Part shown: piece after piece, positions 6,891 to 14,930 of the stretch
Numbering within the stretch: the first letter of the stretch is position 1
How the letters are laid out: every line of letters begins with the position of its first letter
Assembly: GCF_946479885.1 (NCBI RefSeq)
Contig: NZ_CAMLHM010000049.1
Span: forward strand, 1 to 29,065
Direction of reading: 5' to 3'
Length of the DNA stretch: 29,065 nt
Source of the DNA: an uncultured Devosia sp.
Lineage (GTDB): Bacteria > Pseudomonadota > Alphaproteobacteria > Rhizobiales > Devosiaceae
Notes under the pieces: model-generated
Databases searched by the model: none
Told to the model about the DNA's origin: nothing
Seen by the model: the letters and a program-made list of their open reading frames with translations, nothing else
Translations under genes and position numbers: made by a program

Positions 6891-8399
6891 CTATTCCGCA
6901 GCGCCGCGGACATCCACCATGGCATCGGGGCCGTTGGGGTCGCCGGGCGCGGTTTCTGCGCCCAGATCGGGGAAGGCCACGACGCGGTTGTTGCGGAAGT
7001 CGAGGCGGACGACGAGAAGGCCGCGTTCTTCGAACCAGGTGAGGAGGCGCCGGGCGCGGCTGGCGGAGTGGGTGCCATAGAGGCGGGCCAGGGTCGCGTC
7101 GGAGGGGCAGGGCGCTGATGTGACGGCCGCCTGGGCGAGGACGAGGAAGACACCCTGCACGTCATCGGTCAGGGCTTCGGACATGGTGAGGGCCTGCTGC
7201 CAGGCATCGGACTTCGCGGTCTCGATATCCGGAGCGACGCGGGCGACGGCGAGGCGACGCTTGAAGGCCGGCAGAGCGGGCGGCTCGCCGGGGACGCGGC
7301 GGATGCGACAGCGAACGAGGAAGTCCTGATAGAGCACGGCCACGGTGCGGAAGCTGGCGTCGGGATCACCCAGCAGCTCAGCCATGATGGCGTCGATCTG
7401 GCTGTCGCGCTCGGCCTGGTCGATCTCGGGGAACAGGGTCTGCGGCGCTTCTTCGGCCTGCGGGCGGGCGCGGGAGAGCTGGGCCAGCAATTCATTGGTC
7501 GATGGTGGCGGCGGGGGCGCAGGCCGCCGCACCATGGGGCGGGCCTGCTCGTCGGCCGTGGCCGTGAAGATCAGGTCGGCGGCATCGACCGGCGCTTCGA
7601 AGGGCACCAGCTTGGGGCTGGTGGAGCGGGCCGAGGTTTCGACATTGCCGATGGTGACCGGCAGCGGCCGGCGCGAAATGGCGGGGCCGAGGGCGACGAA
7701 ATGGCCGCGGGCCAGATCACGGAACTGCTCGGCCTGGCGCTTGTCCATGCCCAGCAGGTCGGCTGCGCGGGCCATGTCGATATCGAGAAAGGTGCGGCCC
7801 ATGAGGAAATTGCTGGCCTCGGCGGCGACGTTTTTCGCCAGCTTGGCAAGGCGCTGGGTGGCGATGACGCCGGCCAGGCCACGCTTGCGGCCGCGACACA
7901 TCAGGTTGGTCATGGCGCCGAGCGAGAGCTTGCGGGCTTCGTCGCTGACTTCGCCGGCCACGGACGGAGCAAAGAGCTGGGCTTCGTCGACGACGACGAG
8001 GACGGGATACCAATGGTCGCGCTCGGCATCGAACATGCCGCCGAGGAAGGCGGCAGCGGCGCGCATCTGCTGCTCAACATCGAGGCCTTCGAGATTGAGC
8101 ACGACCGACACGCGGTGCTGGCGGACCCGGGCGGCGATGCGGGTGAGTTCGGCCTCAGTGCGGGTGGCGTCCACGACGGTGTGGCCATAACGCTCGCTGA
8201 GGGTGGTGAAATCGCCCTCGGGATCGATGATGCATTGCTGCACCCAGGGGGCGGATTGCTCGAGCAGGCGCCGCAACAGGTGGGACTTGCCCGAGCCGGA
8301 ATTGCCCTGGACGAGCAGACGCGTGGCCAGCAATTCCTCAAGGTCGAGCGTGGCGGGCGTGGTGCCGCCGCTCATACCCATGTCGATTGCTACCTTCAT
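6891..8399 (-). CDS. HerA/DUF87-like P-loop ATPase
   Basis: 502-aa ATPase of the HerA/FtsK superfamily, whose members move DNA through hexameric rings. Seen: Walker A GNSGSGKS (32-39), Walker B VVVDEAQLF (from about 135), a sensor-like stretch GVIATQRLAKL, and a proline-rich linker near 290. The C-terminal ~100 residues look like a winged helix (SASRARRLLTWFEERGLL). It lacks the N-terminal HAS barrel of classic HerA, and no NurA nuclease is adjacent. GGAG lies 5 nt before the ATG. It is a single gene, followed on the other side by the tctA terminator. A role in DNA transactions is a family inference; a specific job cannot be given. Confidence 0.8.
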   Translation of the reverse strand: MKVAIDMGMSGGTTPATLDLEELLATRLLVQGNSGSGKSHLLRRLLEQSAPWVQQCIIDPEGDFTTLSERYGHTVVDATRTEAELTRIAARVRQHRVSVVLNLEGLDVEQQMRAAAAFLGGMFDAERDHWYPVLVVVDEAQLFAPSVAGEVSDEARKLSLGAMTNLMCRGRKRGLAGVIATQRLAKLAKNVAAEASNFLMGRTFLDIDMARAADLLGMDKRQAEQFRDLARGHFVALGPAISRRPLPVTIGNVETSARSTSPKLVPFEAPVDAADLIFTATADEQARPMVRRPAPPPPPSTNELLAQLSRARPQAEEAPQTLFPEIDQAERDSQIDAIMAELLGDPDASFRTVAVLYQDFLVRCRIRRVPGEPPALPAFKRRLAVARVAPDIETAKSDAWQQALTMSEALTDDVQGVFLVLAQAAVTSAPCPSDATLARLYGTHSASRARRLLTWFEERGLLVVRLDFRNNRVVAFPDLGAETAPGDPNGPDAMVDVRGAAE

Positions 8400-8539
8400 C
8401 TGGTCTCCGGGAGGTGATCCCGGTCAGAGCGGGCATCACGCGAGGTCAAGAACTGGCGGAAAGACTTAGCATCGGCCGGGGCGATTCGGGGAAATCGTGA
8501 TGGGGGAAGTCACAGGGATCGGTGACGCCTCAGTCGTCT

Positions 8540-8677
8540 CCCTCCCCCTTGTGGGGAGGGATCAAGGGTGGGGGTGGTTTGGCCACGATATCGGGGCTCC
8601 CGTACCCCCACCCTGCTCGATCACGGACTTGGCTGAAGCTAAGTCCTATCTCGCTTCCCTCCCCACAAGGGGGAGGG
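8540..8677. repeat. Interspersed palindromic repeat, family 1 (copy C)
   Basis: Terminal arms CCCTCCCCCTTGTGGGGAGG (from 8540) and its inverted partner ending at 8677 (CCCCACAAGGGGGAGGG). The second inverted layer is GGGTGGGGG...CCCCCACCC, and the inner hairpin is GGACTTGGC/GCTAAGTCC. The arms use TTGTGG/CCACAA, unlike copies E and G. It fills most of the 314-bp gap between the HerA-like and AraC genes; I see nothing else convincing in that gap. Confidence 0.85.
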
Positions 8678-8713
8678 TGAACTCCACTCTTGGCCGATAT
8701 GATGCTCCCCCCG

Positions 8714-9538
8714 TCACGCGGTGAGGCCCTTCTTGTATTGCACGGGGGTGGCGCCGAGGACGGTGCGGAAGTCGGTGATGAAATGTTGCTGGCTGGAATA
8801 GCCCAGGTCGTAGGCGATGCCGATCCAGTCCGGTTCGGCATCGGCGCGAATCTGGGCGGCGGCGGCGAGCAGGCGCTTGCGCTGCAGGAGCCATTTGAGG
8901 CCGATGCCGAGATAATCGCGGAAGGTCTGCTGCAGCCAGCGGTCGCTCCTGCCGAAGGCGTCGGCGACGGCAGCGACGGTGGTGAGGGTCTCGTCGGTTT
9001 CGACGGCGGCGATGATCTGGTTGATTACCGCAATGGTGTCGTCCGGTGGCGGCGGGGTCAGGTGGGCCATCATGGCGGCGATGGCGGCGTCGTCGTCGCG
9101 GGCGAGGATGGCGCGGATGCCTGGGGCGTCGGCCCAAGGGAAGACCTGGGCGAGGGGGACGACCTTGTCCTGCAGGTCGGCCATTTCGCCGGGCCAGAAG
9201 GCGTGGAAGGCGCCGGGGCGGAAGCGGATGCCCAGGATGCGGCCCGAGCCGGCGGCGGAGTAGCTGCGCTTGCCGCGGAAGGTGCCCTGGATGCCCGATT
9301 CCTGGGCGGAGAGAAACACATCGACATAGGGTCTGTGCATGACTTCGGGGGAGTCGTAATGGCCCTGTGCGCCGTCCCAGCGGATGATCCAGAAATGCTC
9401 GATGAAGGGGGCAAGCGCGGCCGAGGGGGCGACGGTGCGGAACTGCACATGGCGCGCGAAACCGGCGGGATCGAGCCGGCCACGCGGATCGTAAGGCTCT
9501 GCGGGTTTTTGAAATACGGGGGTCGGATCGTCGGGCAT
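8714..9538 (-). CDS. AraC-family transcriptional regulator with DUF6597-like N-terminus
   Basis: 274-aa regulator. The N-terminal ~150 residues (around SAALAPFIEHFWIIRWD) resemble the DUF6597 sensor part found in many AraC proteins, and the C-terminus has two helix-turn-helix units (TTVAAVADAFGRSDRWLQQTF and DLGYSSQQHFITDFRTVLG, ending TPVQYKKG). I use the ATG at 9538, since a longer frame to 9634 would overlap the divergent VOC gene; its ribosome site is weak. With only 34 bp between the two starts, it probably regulates the VOC gene and itself. Inducer unknown. Confidence 0.85.
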   Translation of the reverse strand: MPDDPTPVFQKPAEPYDPRGRLDPAGFARHVQFRTVAPSAALAPFIEHFWIIRWDGAQGHYDSPEVMHRPYVDVFLSAQESGIQGTFRGKRSYSAAGSGRILGIRFRPGAFHAFWPGEMADLQDKVVPLAQVFPWADAPGIRAILARDDDAAIAAMMAHLTPPPPDDTIAVINQIIAAVETDETLTTVAAVADAFGRSDRWLQQTFRDYLGIGLKWLLQRKRLLAAAAQIRADAEPDWIGIAYDLGYSSQQHFITDFRTVLGATPVQYKKGLTA

Positions 9539-9572
9539 GGTGGGTGCATCAACACGAGAAAGGAACGACCAG

Positions 9573-10013
9573 ATGAGCACCAACAAGCACTTCCTGCGCG
9601 GCATGGCTACCGTCAACTTCTTCGCCGACGACATGATCGCGGCCCGCGACTGGTATGCCGAGCTGTTCGGCGTCGAGGCCTATTTCCAGATGCCGAGCAA
9701 GGAGACGCCGGCCTATGTCGAATTCCGCATCGGCGACACCGAAGACGAGTTCGGCATCATCGACCGGCGCTATGCGCCTGATGGAATGCAGGCCGGCCCG
9801 GGCGGTGCGATCCTGCTGTGGCATGTCGACGATATCGAGGCTTCGTTCGCCCGGCTGATCGAGCTCGGCGCCAAGGAATATGACCCGATCACCAAGCGGG
9901 GGGAGACGGGATTCGTCACCGCCTCGGTGGTGGACCCGTTCGGGAACGTGCTGGGGGTGATGTATAATCCGCATTATGTGGCGGGCTTCAACGCCCGGTC
10001 GAAGGCGGCTTGA
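9573..10013 (+). CDS. VOC family (glyoxalase/bleomycin-resistance fold) protein
   Basis: 146-aa protein of the vicinal oxygen chelate superfamily. The N-terminal motif VNFFADDMIAARDWYAELFG and the C-terminal VDPFGNVLGVMYNPHY are typical of the beta-alpha-beta-beta-beta repeats that build a metal site. ATG 9573 is preferred because AAAGGAA lies upstream at a normal distance; an ATG at 9537 would overlap the AraC start. Members include glyoxalases, dioxygenases and antibiotic-binding proteins; I cannot choose among them. Confidence 0.85.
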   Translation: MSTNKHFLRGMATVNFFADDMIAARDWYAELFGVEAYFQMPSKETPAYVEFRIGDTEDEFGIIDRRYAPDGMQAGPGGAILLWHVDDIEASFARLIELGAKEYDPITKRGETGFVTASVVDPFGNVLGVMYNPHYVAGFNARSKAA

Positions 10014-10039
10014 GGGTCGAGTCCACCGAGAGTGCAGTC

Positions 10040-10265
10040 GACACCCTCCCCCTTGTGGGGAGGGATCAAGGGTGGGGGTGTCCCGCACACGGAGCTTGCG
10101 GAGGCATACCCCCACCCTGCTCGATTCAACGGACTTAGCTGAAGCTAAGTCCTATCTCGCTTCCAGCCATTCGAGCGTGGCTCTCATGGCCTTCTCACCT
10201 CAAATCGCTCCACCGGAGCGATTTGCCCTGCGGGGCGGTTCGAAGCCCCACAAGGGGGAGGGTGG
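10040..10265. repeat. Interspersed palindromic repeat, family 1 (copy D) with an internal insertion
   Basis: Left arm CCCTCCCCCTTGTGGGGAGG begins near 10043, and the right arm CCCCACAAGGGGGAGGG ends near 10262. The hairpin GGACTTAGC/GCTAAGTCC sits at about 10133-10152. Between 'TCGCTTCC' and the right arm lies about 85 bp not found in the other copies, including a perfect palindrome (10201-10225). The element occupies the 276-bp convergent gap between the VOC gene and the ABC permease gene and probably serves as a two-way end of transcription. Confidence 0.8.
10201..10225. repeat. Perfect 11-bp-arm palindrome nested in copy D
   Basis: CAAATCGCTCC (10201-10211) and GGAGCGATTTG (10215-10225) are exact reverse complements around a 3-nt loop. 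The flanking GC-rich hairpin (GGGGC...GCCCC) continues to about 10250. It looks like a second small repeat inserted in the first. Confidence 0.75.
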
Positions 10266-10289
10266 GCCCGGTGGTTGGGCCTATTGGCC

Positions 10290-12839
10290 TTACAAATCCC
10301 GCAGCAGTCGCGCTGGCCGGGCCGACGCCGCACGCAGGATGGTCATAGCGCCAAGACACGCCGTGATTGATATCGCGACCAGCAGCACAACGCCCAGGGC
10401 ATCGGTGTTGACGGTGAAATCGACATTGAGCATCAGCATGCTGACCAGCCAGCCGAGGCCGACGCCGAGCACGATGGCGGGCAGGGCGGCGAGCGTGGCC
10501 AGGATCAGGTATTGGATGAAGGCGGTGGCCATCAGCTCGAGGCGGGTGGCGCCCAGCACTTTTGATATGACCGTATCGGCTTCGCGCTGACGGCGGCCGG
10601 TGGCGAGGCTGCCGACCAGCACCAGCAGGCCATTGCCGACGGCAAGACCACCCACGAGCACTGCGGCAAAGGAGAGCTGGCTCAGCGCGTCGGTGATCTG
10701 CTTGAGCGTATCGCCGATCTCGATGAAGCGGATATCGGGGAAATCGGCGGCGAGCTGGCGTTCGACGGTTTCCTCGCGGCCCGGCAAAGCGGTGACGGCG
10801 GCAAAGAGCGTGGTGGGAAAGGCGTCGATGACGCCGGGCGAGAAGGTGGCGAGGAAGTCGATGCCGCCCTGCCAGGAATAATCGCGGAAGCTGGCGACGG
10901 TGGCGGTGATCGGTTCGCCGAAAATGGTGAAGGTCAGGGTGTCGCCCAAGTCCACACCCAGACCCGAGCGCAGGCTCTGGTGCAACGAGACCAGGGCCGG
11001 GCCGGCATAATCTGACGGCCACCATTCGCCCGAGGTGATGCGCGAGGAGGCGGGGAGCTGGCCGCGATAGGTGAGGGGCACTTCGCCGGCGAGCAGGAAT
11101 GTCGCTTCCGGACCGCGGGTGCGGATGCTGCCGGAGGGCTGGCCGGCGATCTCGGTGAGGGCGCCGCGCAGCATGGGGGTGGCGACGAAGCGGGGGATGT
11201 CGGTGCCCGCACCGGCCATGGTGGCGAGCGATTCCACTTCGTCGGGGAAGAGGTCGGAGGCAACCAGGGTGGGCACGTCGAAGGCCGAGGCGCCGAGGAA
11301 TTCCTGGCGCAGATTGGCCTGGAGGACCAGGACGACGATGAGCATGGCGAGCGCCATGCCGGCGGAAACTACGACCGAGGCGGCATTCTGCCCGGAGCCG
11401 GAAATGGCGCGCAGGGCATGGCGCGGAATGCGGGCGCGCGGTTCGGGCAGGCGGGCCAGGCCGAGCTGGATGGCGCGGATGAAGAGCTGGAACAGGATGG
11501 CCGAGACGGCACTGGCGAGACCAAAGGCGGCGACCAGCACGGCATCACCGGTCATCAGCCAGGCGAGGATGAAGAAGGCGACGGCGGCGGCAATGAGCGG
11601 CAACACCTGCCAGGAGAGCAGCAAGGCGCGCCACTCGATCGGCGGCGCGGACAGGCCCTTGGAGCGGAACAGCAGCACCGGACGAATGGTTTGGGCCTGC
11701 TGCAGCGGCAGATAGGCGAAGGCGAAGGCGGTGACGAAACCGGCGGCGGCAGCGACCAGCAGCGGCTGGAGATGCAGCGTCGCCGCCAGGTCGATGCCGA
11801 CGGCGCGGCCGATAATGGGCAGTACGGCAAAGGCGGCGCCACCGCCGATGAGCAGGCCAATGCCGACGCCGACCGAGGCCAGGGCGGCGACCTGGGCGAA
11901 GAAGTGGATGAAGATGCGGGAGCGGCCGGCGCCCATGGAGCGCAGGACGGCGATGACGCTGGCGCGCTCGGCGATATAGGCCTGCATGCCCGTCCAGACG
12001 CTGACGCCGCCGATCAGCAGCGAGCCGAGGCCGACGATGACGAGGAAACGCATGAAGAGGTCGTAGTAGCGCACCATCTGGCCCAGGCCATCGCGGGCGG
12101 AGCGCACGGTCCAGCCGCTATCGGCGAACGCTGCCTCGAGGGCGGCCTTGCCGGCTTCGGCATCTCTGCTGTCGAGCAGCAGCTTGTAGCGGAACCAGGA
12201 GCCAAGGCCCGGCAGGGGCGAGGTGCGGTCGGAGACGGCGGCAAAGCCAGCATCGGTGACCACGGCAGTCAGGCCGAGGCGGAAGCCGCGCACCGGGCCG
12301 TCGGGCAGCTTGGTCAGCGTGCCGCGGACCTGGAACTCGGTGCCGCCAAGGCCGAAGCTGTCGCCGATGGCGAGGCCAAGCTGGTCGAGCAGCACCGGGT
12401 CGATCAGCGCGCCATGGACATCGTTGACCGGCGCCAGGAACTGATGGACCGACTGGCCAGCGGGCAGTTGCGGGCTGAGCACCTGGCCGAGCAGCGGATA
12501 GGTGGGGCCGACGGCCGTGAGATCGACGAAGGCATCGCCGGTGGCCGATTCAGCGCGGAGGTTGGTATCAACGATGGTGGAGACGGCACCGAACGTGTCC
12601 ATGGTGGCACGTTCGGCATCGGTCGCGAGGCGGTCGGCGCGGGAGAGTTCGACATCGCCGCCCATCAACTCGGCGGCGCCGTCATCGATAGCACGGGTGA
12701 TGCTGGAGCCCACCGAATTGACGCCGGAGATCAGCGCGGTGCCGACGGCGAGGCAGACGACCAGCAGCAGGAAACGGCGGAGATCGCCGCGCATGTCGAG
12801 CAGGCCAATGCGGATGGCGCCCCAGACGGACGTCATCAA
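10290..12839 (-). CDS. ABC transporter permease, FtsX-like (YbbP type)
   Basis: 849-aa inner-membrane permease with two FtsX-type units: an N-terminal TM (about 20-40), a long periplasmic part, a TM group near 255-380, further TM segments near 400-470, another TM near 490, a second periplasmic part, and three TM segments near the C-terminus. This matches the YbbP/MacB-like class used for export or lipoprotein/lysophospholipid-related work rather than import. Its start overlaps the stop of the upstream ATPase gene by four bases (ATGA), so translation is coupled. The partner ATPase and size fit YbbA-YbbP; the substrate is unknown. Confidence 0.9.
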   Translation of the reverse strand: MMTSVWGAIRIGLLDMRGDLRRFLLLVVCLAVGTALISGVNSVGSSITRAIDDGAAELMGGDVELSRADRLATDAERATMDTFGAVSTIVDTNLRAESATGDAFVDLTAVGPTYPLLGQVLSPQLPAGQSVHQFLAPVNDVHGALIDPVLLDQLGLAIGDSFGLGGTEFQVRGTLTKLPDGPVRGFRLGLTAVVTDAGFAAVSDRTSPLPGLGSWFRYKLLLDSRDAEAGKAALEAAFADSGWTVRSARDGLGQMVRYYDLFMRFLVIVGLGSLLIGGVSVWTGMQAYIAERASVIAVLRSMGAGRSRIFIHFFAQVAALASVGVGIGLLIGGGAAFAVLPIIGRAVGIDLAATLHLQPLLVAAAAGFVTAFAFAYLPLQQAQTIRPVLLFRSKGLSAPPIEWRALLLSWQVLPLIAAAVAFFILAWLMTGDAVLVAAFGLASAVSAILFQLFIRAIQLGLARLPEPRARIPRHALRAISGSGQNAASVVVSAGMALAMLIVVLVLQANLRQEFLGASAFDVPTLVASDLFPDEVESLATMAGAGTDIPRFVATPMLRGALTEIAGQPSGSIRTRGPEATFLLAGEVPLTYRGQLPASSRITSGEWWPSDYAGPALVSLHQSLRSGLGVDLGDTLTFTIFGEPITATVASFRDYSWQGGIDFLATFSPGVIDAFPTTLFAAVTALPGREETVERQLAADFPDIRFIEIGDTLKQITDALSQLSFAAVLVGGLAVGNGLLVLVGSLATGRRQREADTVISKVLGATRLELMATAFIQYLILATLAALPAIVLGVGLGWLVSMLMLNVDFTVNTDALGVVLLVAISITACLGAMTILRAASARPARLLRDL

Positions 12840-13585
12840 CGGGCACCCGTGGTTTCGGTCAATTCGCCAGCCATCATGGTGAAAACCCGGTCGGCGCGGG
12901 CGGCCAGATGGGGATCGTGGGTGATCAGCACTACCGCGGTGCCCTTTTCGCGGGCCAGGTCGAACATCAGGTCGACGACGACGGCGCCGGTCTTCTGGTC
13001 GAGATTGCCGGTCGGCTCGTCGGCCAGCAGCAGCGGCGGATTGGCGACCATGGCGCGGGCGAGGCCGACGCGCTGTTGTTCGCCGCCCGACAGAGCCGAG
13101 GGGCGATGGTCGAGTCGATCACCCAAACCAACGGCGGCGAGGGCGGCGGCGGCCTTCTCGCGAATTTGTGACAGCGGCAGTTCGGGCGCGGCAATTTCGA
13201 GCGCGAGGCCGACATTGTCATGCGCAGTGAGCGAGGGAATGAGGTGAAAGCTCTGGAACACGATGCCCAGCGTGCGGCGGCGGAAGCGGGCCAGATCGTC
13301 TTCGTCGAGGGCGCCCAGATCAGCGCCGTTGACGGTGACCTGGCCACCGGTGGCGCGTTCGAGACCGGCCAGCAGCATCAGCAGCGAGGTCTTGCCACTG
13401 CCGGAGGGGCCGACAATAGCGACCACTTCGGACGGCGCGACGCGCAGGGAGACGCGCTTGAGGATGTGGAGCGGCTTGCCCGCGACGTCGAGACTGTAAT
13501 CAACATCGCTTGCGGCAATGATCGGCGCGTCAGCTTTAGTCACCAGAACCGTTCCCCCAGTGCCGGCGTCGTTGGTTGCGACCAT
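12836..13585 (-). CDS. ABC transporter ATP-binding protein (YbbA/LolD type)
   Basis: 249-aa ATPase that powers the FtsX-like permease encoded directly downstream. Seen: Walker A GPSGSGKT (59-66), Q-loop Q111, signature LSGGEQ (165-170), Walker B LLLADE (185-190) followed by PTGNLD as in LolD/MacB/YbbA, and H-loop H223. The first ~20 residues are not conserved in style, and a GTG at about 13540 is a possible alternative start. Homologues often stand opposite a TesA-type lysophospholipase gene; here the divergent gene is a different secreted protein. Confidence 0.92.
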   Translation of the reverse strand: MVATNDAGTGGTVLVTKADAPIIAASDVDYSLDVAGKPLHILKRVSLRVAPSEVVAIVGPSGSGKTSLLMLLAGLERATGGQVTVNGADLGALDEDDLARFRRRTLGIVFQSFHLIPSLTAHDNVGLALEIAAPELPLSQIREKAAAALAAVGLGDRLDHRPSALSGGEQQRVGLARAMVANPPLLLADEPTGNLDQKTGAVVVDLMFDLAREKGTAVVLITHDPHLAARADRVFTMMAGELTETTGAR

Positions 13586-13630
13586 CCCGGCGGTGTCTTG
13601 TATCTGTCACTCGGTAGAGAATTCGTAACA

Positions 13631-13700
13631 ACACCGTCAGGTGTGTCAGATTTTTGCTGGCTTCGGAATCTCCACACTGGCAGACATAAACAGAATCTGA
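13631..13700. promoter_or_regulatory. Inverted repeats between the ABC operon and the divergent secreted-protein gene
   Basis: A dyad ACACC-N4-GGTGT (13631-13644) and a longer-range pair TCAGATT (13646-13652) / AATCTGA (13694-13700) lie in the 145-bp divergent gap. No clear -35/-10 pair could be assigned. They may be operator or RNA structures; the evidence is symmetry and position only. Confidence 0.3.
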
Positions 13701-13730
13701 TGTCTCGGAGGGGTGGAGGGGGCTATCCGG

Positions 13731-14252
13731 ATGAATAAGTGGCTGGGAATTGGCGTCGCGCTTGCGTTGATGCCGTTGGCTGGTGTGGCAATGGCGCAGG
13801 CACAGGCCGCGCAGGGCGAGCTGGCATTGCTCGAATCCTATGTCGGCAACTGGCAAGGCGAGGGCGCCCTTGTTGGCGGCGACGAGCCAGAGCCGTTCCG
13901 CTGCCGGCTGGCCATCGCCAAGGGCAATGCCGGCAAGGTGAACTATACCGGTCGCTGTGCCCTGGTGAATGCGACGCTCTCGATCAGCGGCACCATTGCC
14001 TATAATGACGCCGAGAAGCGCTACGAGGCGGCCATGAGCTCCAATGCCGGGTTTACGGGCCTGGCCATCGGGCAGCAGCGGCAGGGCCAGATCAGCTTCG
14101 ACCTCAAGGAGCAGCAGAAGGACCGCGCCGGCAGCGACGTGCGCATCGGCTCGCGGATTCTCCTGGCAAACGGCGATATCACCGTCGATTTCGAGGTGGA
14201 GTTCAACAATTCCGGCGAAGTTCTCACCGCCTCCGTCCCCTTCAGCCAATAA
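13731..14252 (+). CDS. Secreted protein of unknown function with two conserved-looking cysteines
   Basis: 173-aa protein with a clear Sec signal peptide (MNKWLGIGVALALMPLAGVA, cleavage likely near AMAQA). The mature part begins LALLESYVGNWQGEGAL and has C58 (FRCRL) and C76 (GRCAL), able to form a disulfide. Alternating hydrophobic strands suggest a small beta barrel, similar in feel to lipocalin-like or DUF1579-like proteins, but I do not recognise the family. The ATG at 13731 has GGAGGGGG 8 nt upstream; a GTG at 13713 is less likely. It is divergent from the ABC exporter operon. Its last codons and stop are part of a tandem duplication running to about 14345. Confidence 0.75.
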   Translation: MNKWLGIGVALALMPLAGVAMAQAQAAQGELALLESYVGNWQGEGALVGGDEPEPFRCRLAIAKGNAGKVNYTGRCALVNATLSISGTIAYNDAEKRYEAAMSSNAGFTGLAIGQQRQGQISFDLKEQQKDRAGSDVRIGSRILLANGDITVDFEVEFNNSGEVLTASVPFSQ

Positions 14253-14345
14253 GCGGCGCCGGTGAGGCGGCAGCGGGCTGACCGCCTCCGTCCCGTTCAG
14301 CCAGTAAGCCGCGCCGGTGAGACGGCGACCTGACCGCCTCCCTTC
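14226..14345. repeat. 55-bp imperfect tandem duplication covering the gene's 3' end
   Basis: A unit starting at 14226 (encoding the last residues, SVPFSQ and the TAA stop, plus the first bases after it) recurs at 14281 with few changes, and a short third start (ACCGCCTCC) is at 14333. The units include GC-rich stretches (GCGCCGGTGAG) that may fold. The second copy lies in the untranslated region. Confidence 0.75.
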
Positions 14346-14352
14346 GTGCGGA

Positions 14353-14763
14353 TCAGTTGGTCGGCGCGAGCCGGGAAAGGGCGGCGTAGCCGACCAGCGA
14401 CGCCACGGCGCTGACACTGATGCCCCATGCCAGGTCGACCACACTGATCATGAGCGGCCAATCGCGCATGGTGGACAGATTGGTGAAATCATAGGTGCCG
14501 TAGGCCACGAGGCCCAATAGGGCACCCAGGCCCAGCGCCATGAGCCACGAGCCCGCCGAGGCGGCCGGCAGCACGGCGAAGACGACCAGCCCCACCACGT
14601 AGACCAGGTAGAAGGCGGCGGCGACCGGCAGGTTGGGGCTGTCGCGCAGCATGGTGCCGAGCAGGGGCTTGTAGAGCCGCGGCACAGCCAGGCTCAGCCA
14701 GACGAAATCCATGGCGAAGAAGGCGACCGCCGTAGCGGCATAGGCGAGGATGGGTACGGGCAT
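14353..14763 (-). CDS. DUF2177 family integral membrane protein
   Basis: 136-aa inner-membrane protein with four hydrophobic segments (about 4-26, 47-68, 74-95, 106-130). The motifs MDFVWLSLAVPRLYKPLLG and YGTYDFTNLSTMRDWP are characteristic of DUF2177. The ATG at 14763 has AGGA 7 nt upstream; the longer frame to 14904 has no membrane character and is rejected. It is divergent from an FAD oxidoreductase gene, and DUF2177 genes often lie near FAD oxidoreductase, DUF1365 and cyclopropane-fatty-acid-synthase-like genes. Molecular function is not known to me. Confidence 0.88.
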   Translation of the reverse strand: MPVPILAYAATAVAFFAMDFVWLSLAVPRLYKPLLGTMLRDSPNLPVAAAFYLVYVVGLVVFAVLPAASAGSWLMALGLGALLGLVAYGTYDFTNLSTMRDWPLMISVVDLAWGISVSAVASLVGYAALSRLAPTN

Positions 14764-14930
14764 GGCACGGTCCTGAGGCAACAGATGTTGCCCCAATGCT
14801 GGCATGGGCCCGGCGGGCGGCCAACCGCACTTTCTGGCGTTCCGGGCAGAAATAGGCGGCAGCGGGGTGAAACTCGGCAGCCCCGGGAATCGTAGCTGCA
14901 GCAAACCCCTCAGAGGATTTGCCCCGCCCC

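Noticed and set aside
8540..8677. CRISPR-like spacing of the family 1 repeats
   Set aside because: The copies are kilobases apart, not in an array, and have nested inverted rather than short direct repeats.
10225..10255. T-arm-like sequence GGGGCGGTTCGAAGCCCC, as if from a tRNA remnant
   Set aside because: No acceptor, D or anticodon arm can be built around it, and it lies inside an inserted repeat segment.
11418..13247. Long open frame (609 codons) antisense to the ABC permease and ATPase genes
   Set aside because: It is glycine/glutamine/aspartate-rich low-complexity sequence without any domain, and both genes opposite it have strong motif support. GC-rich codon bias leaves antisense frames open.
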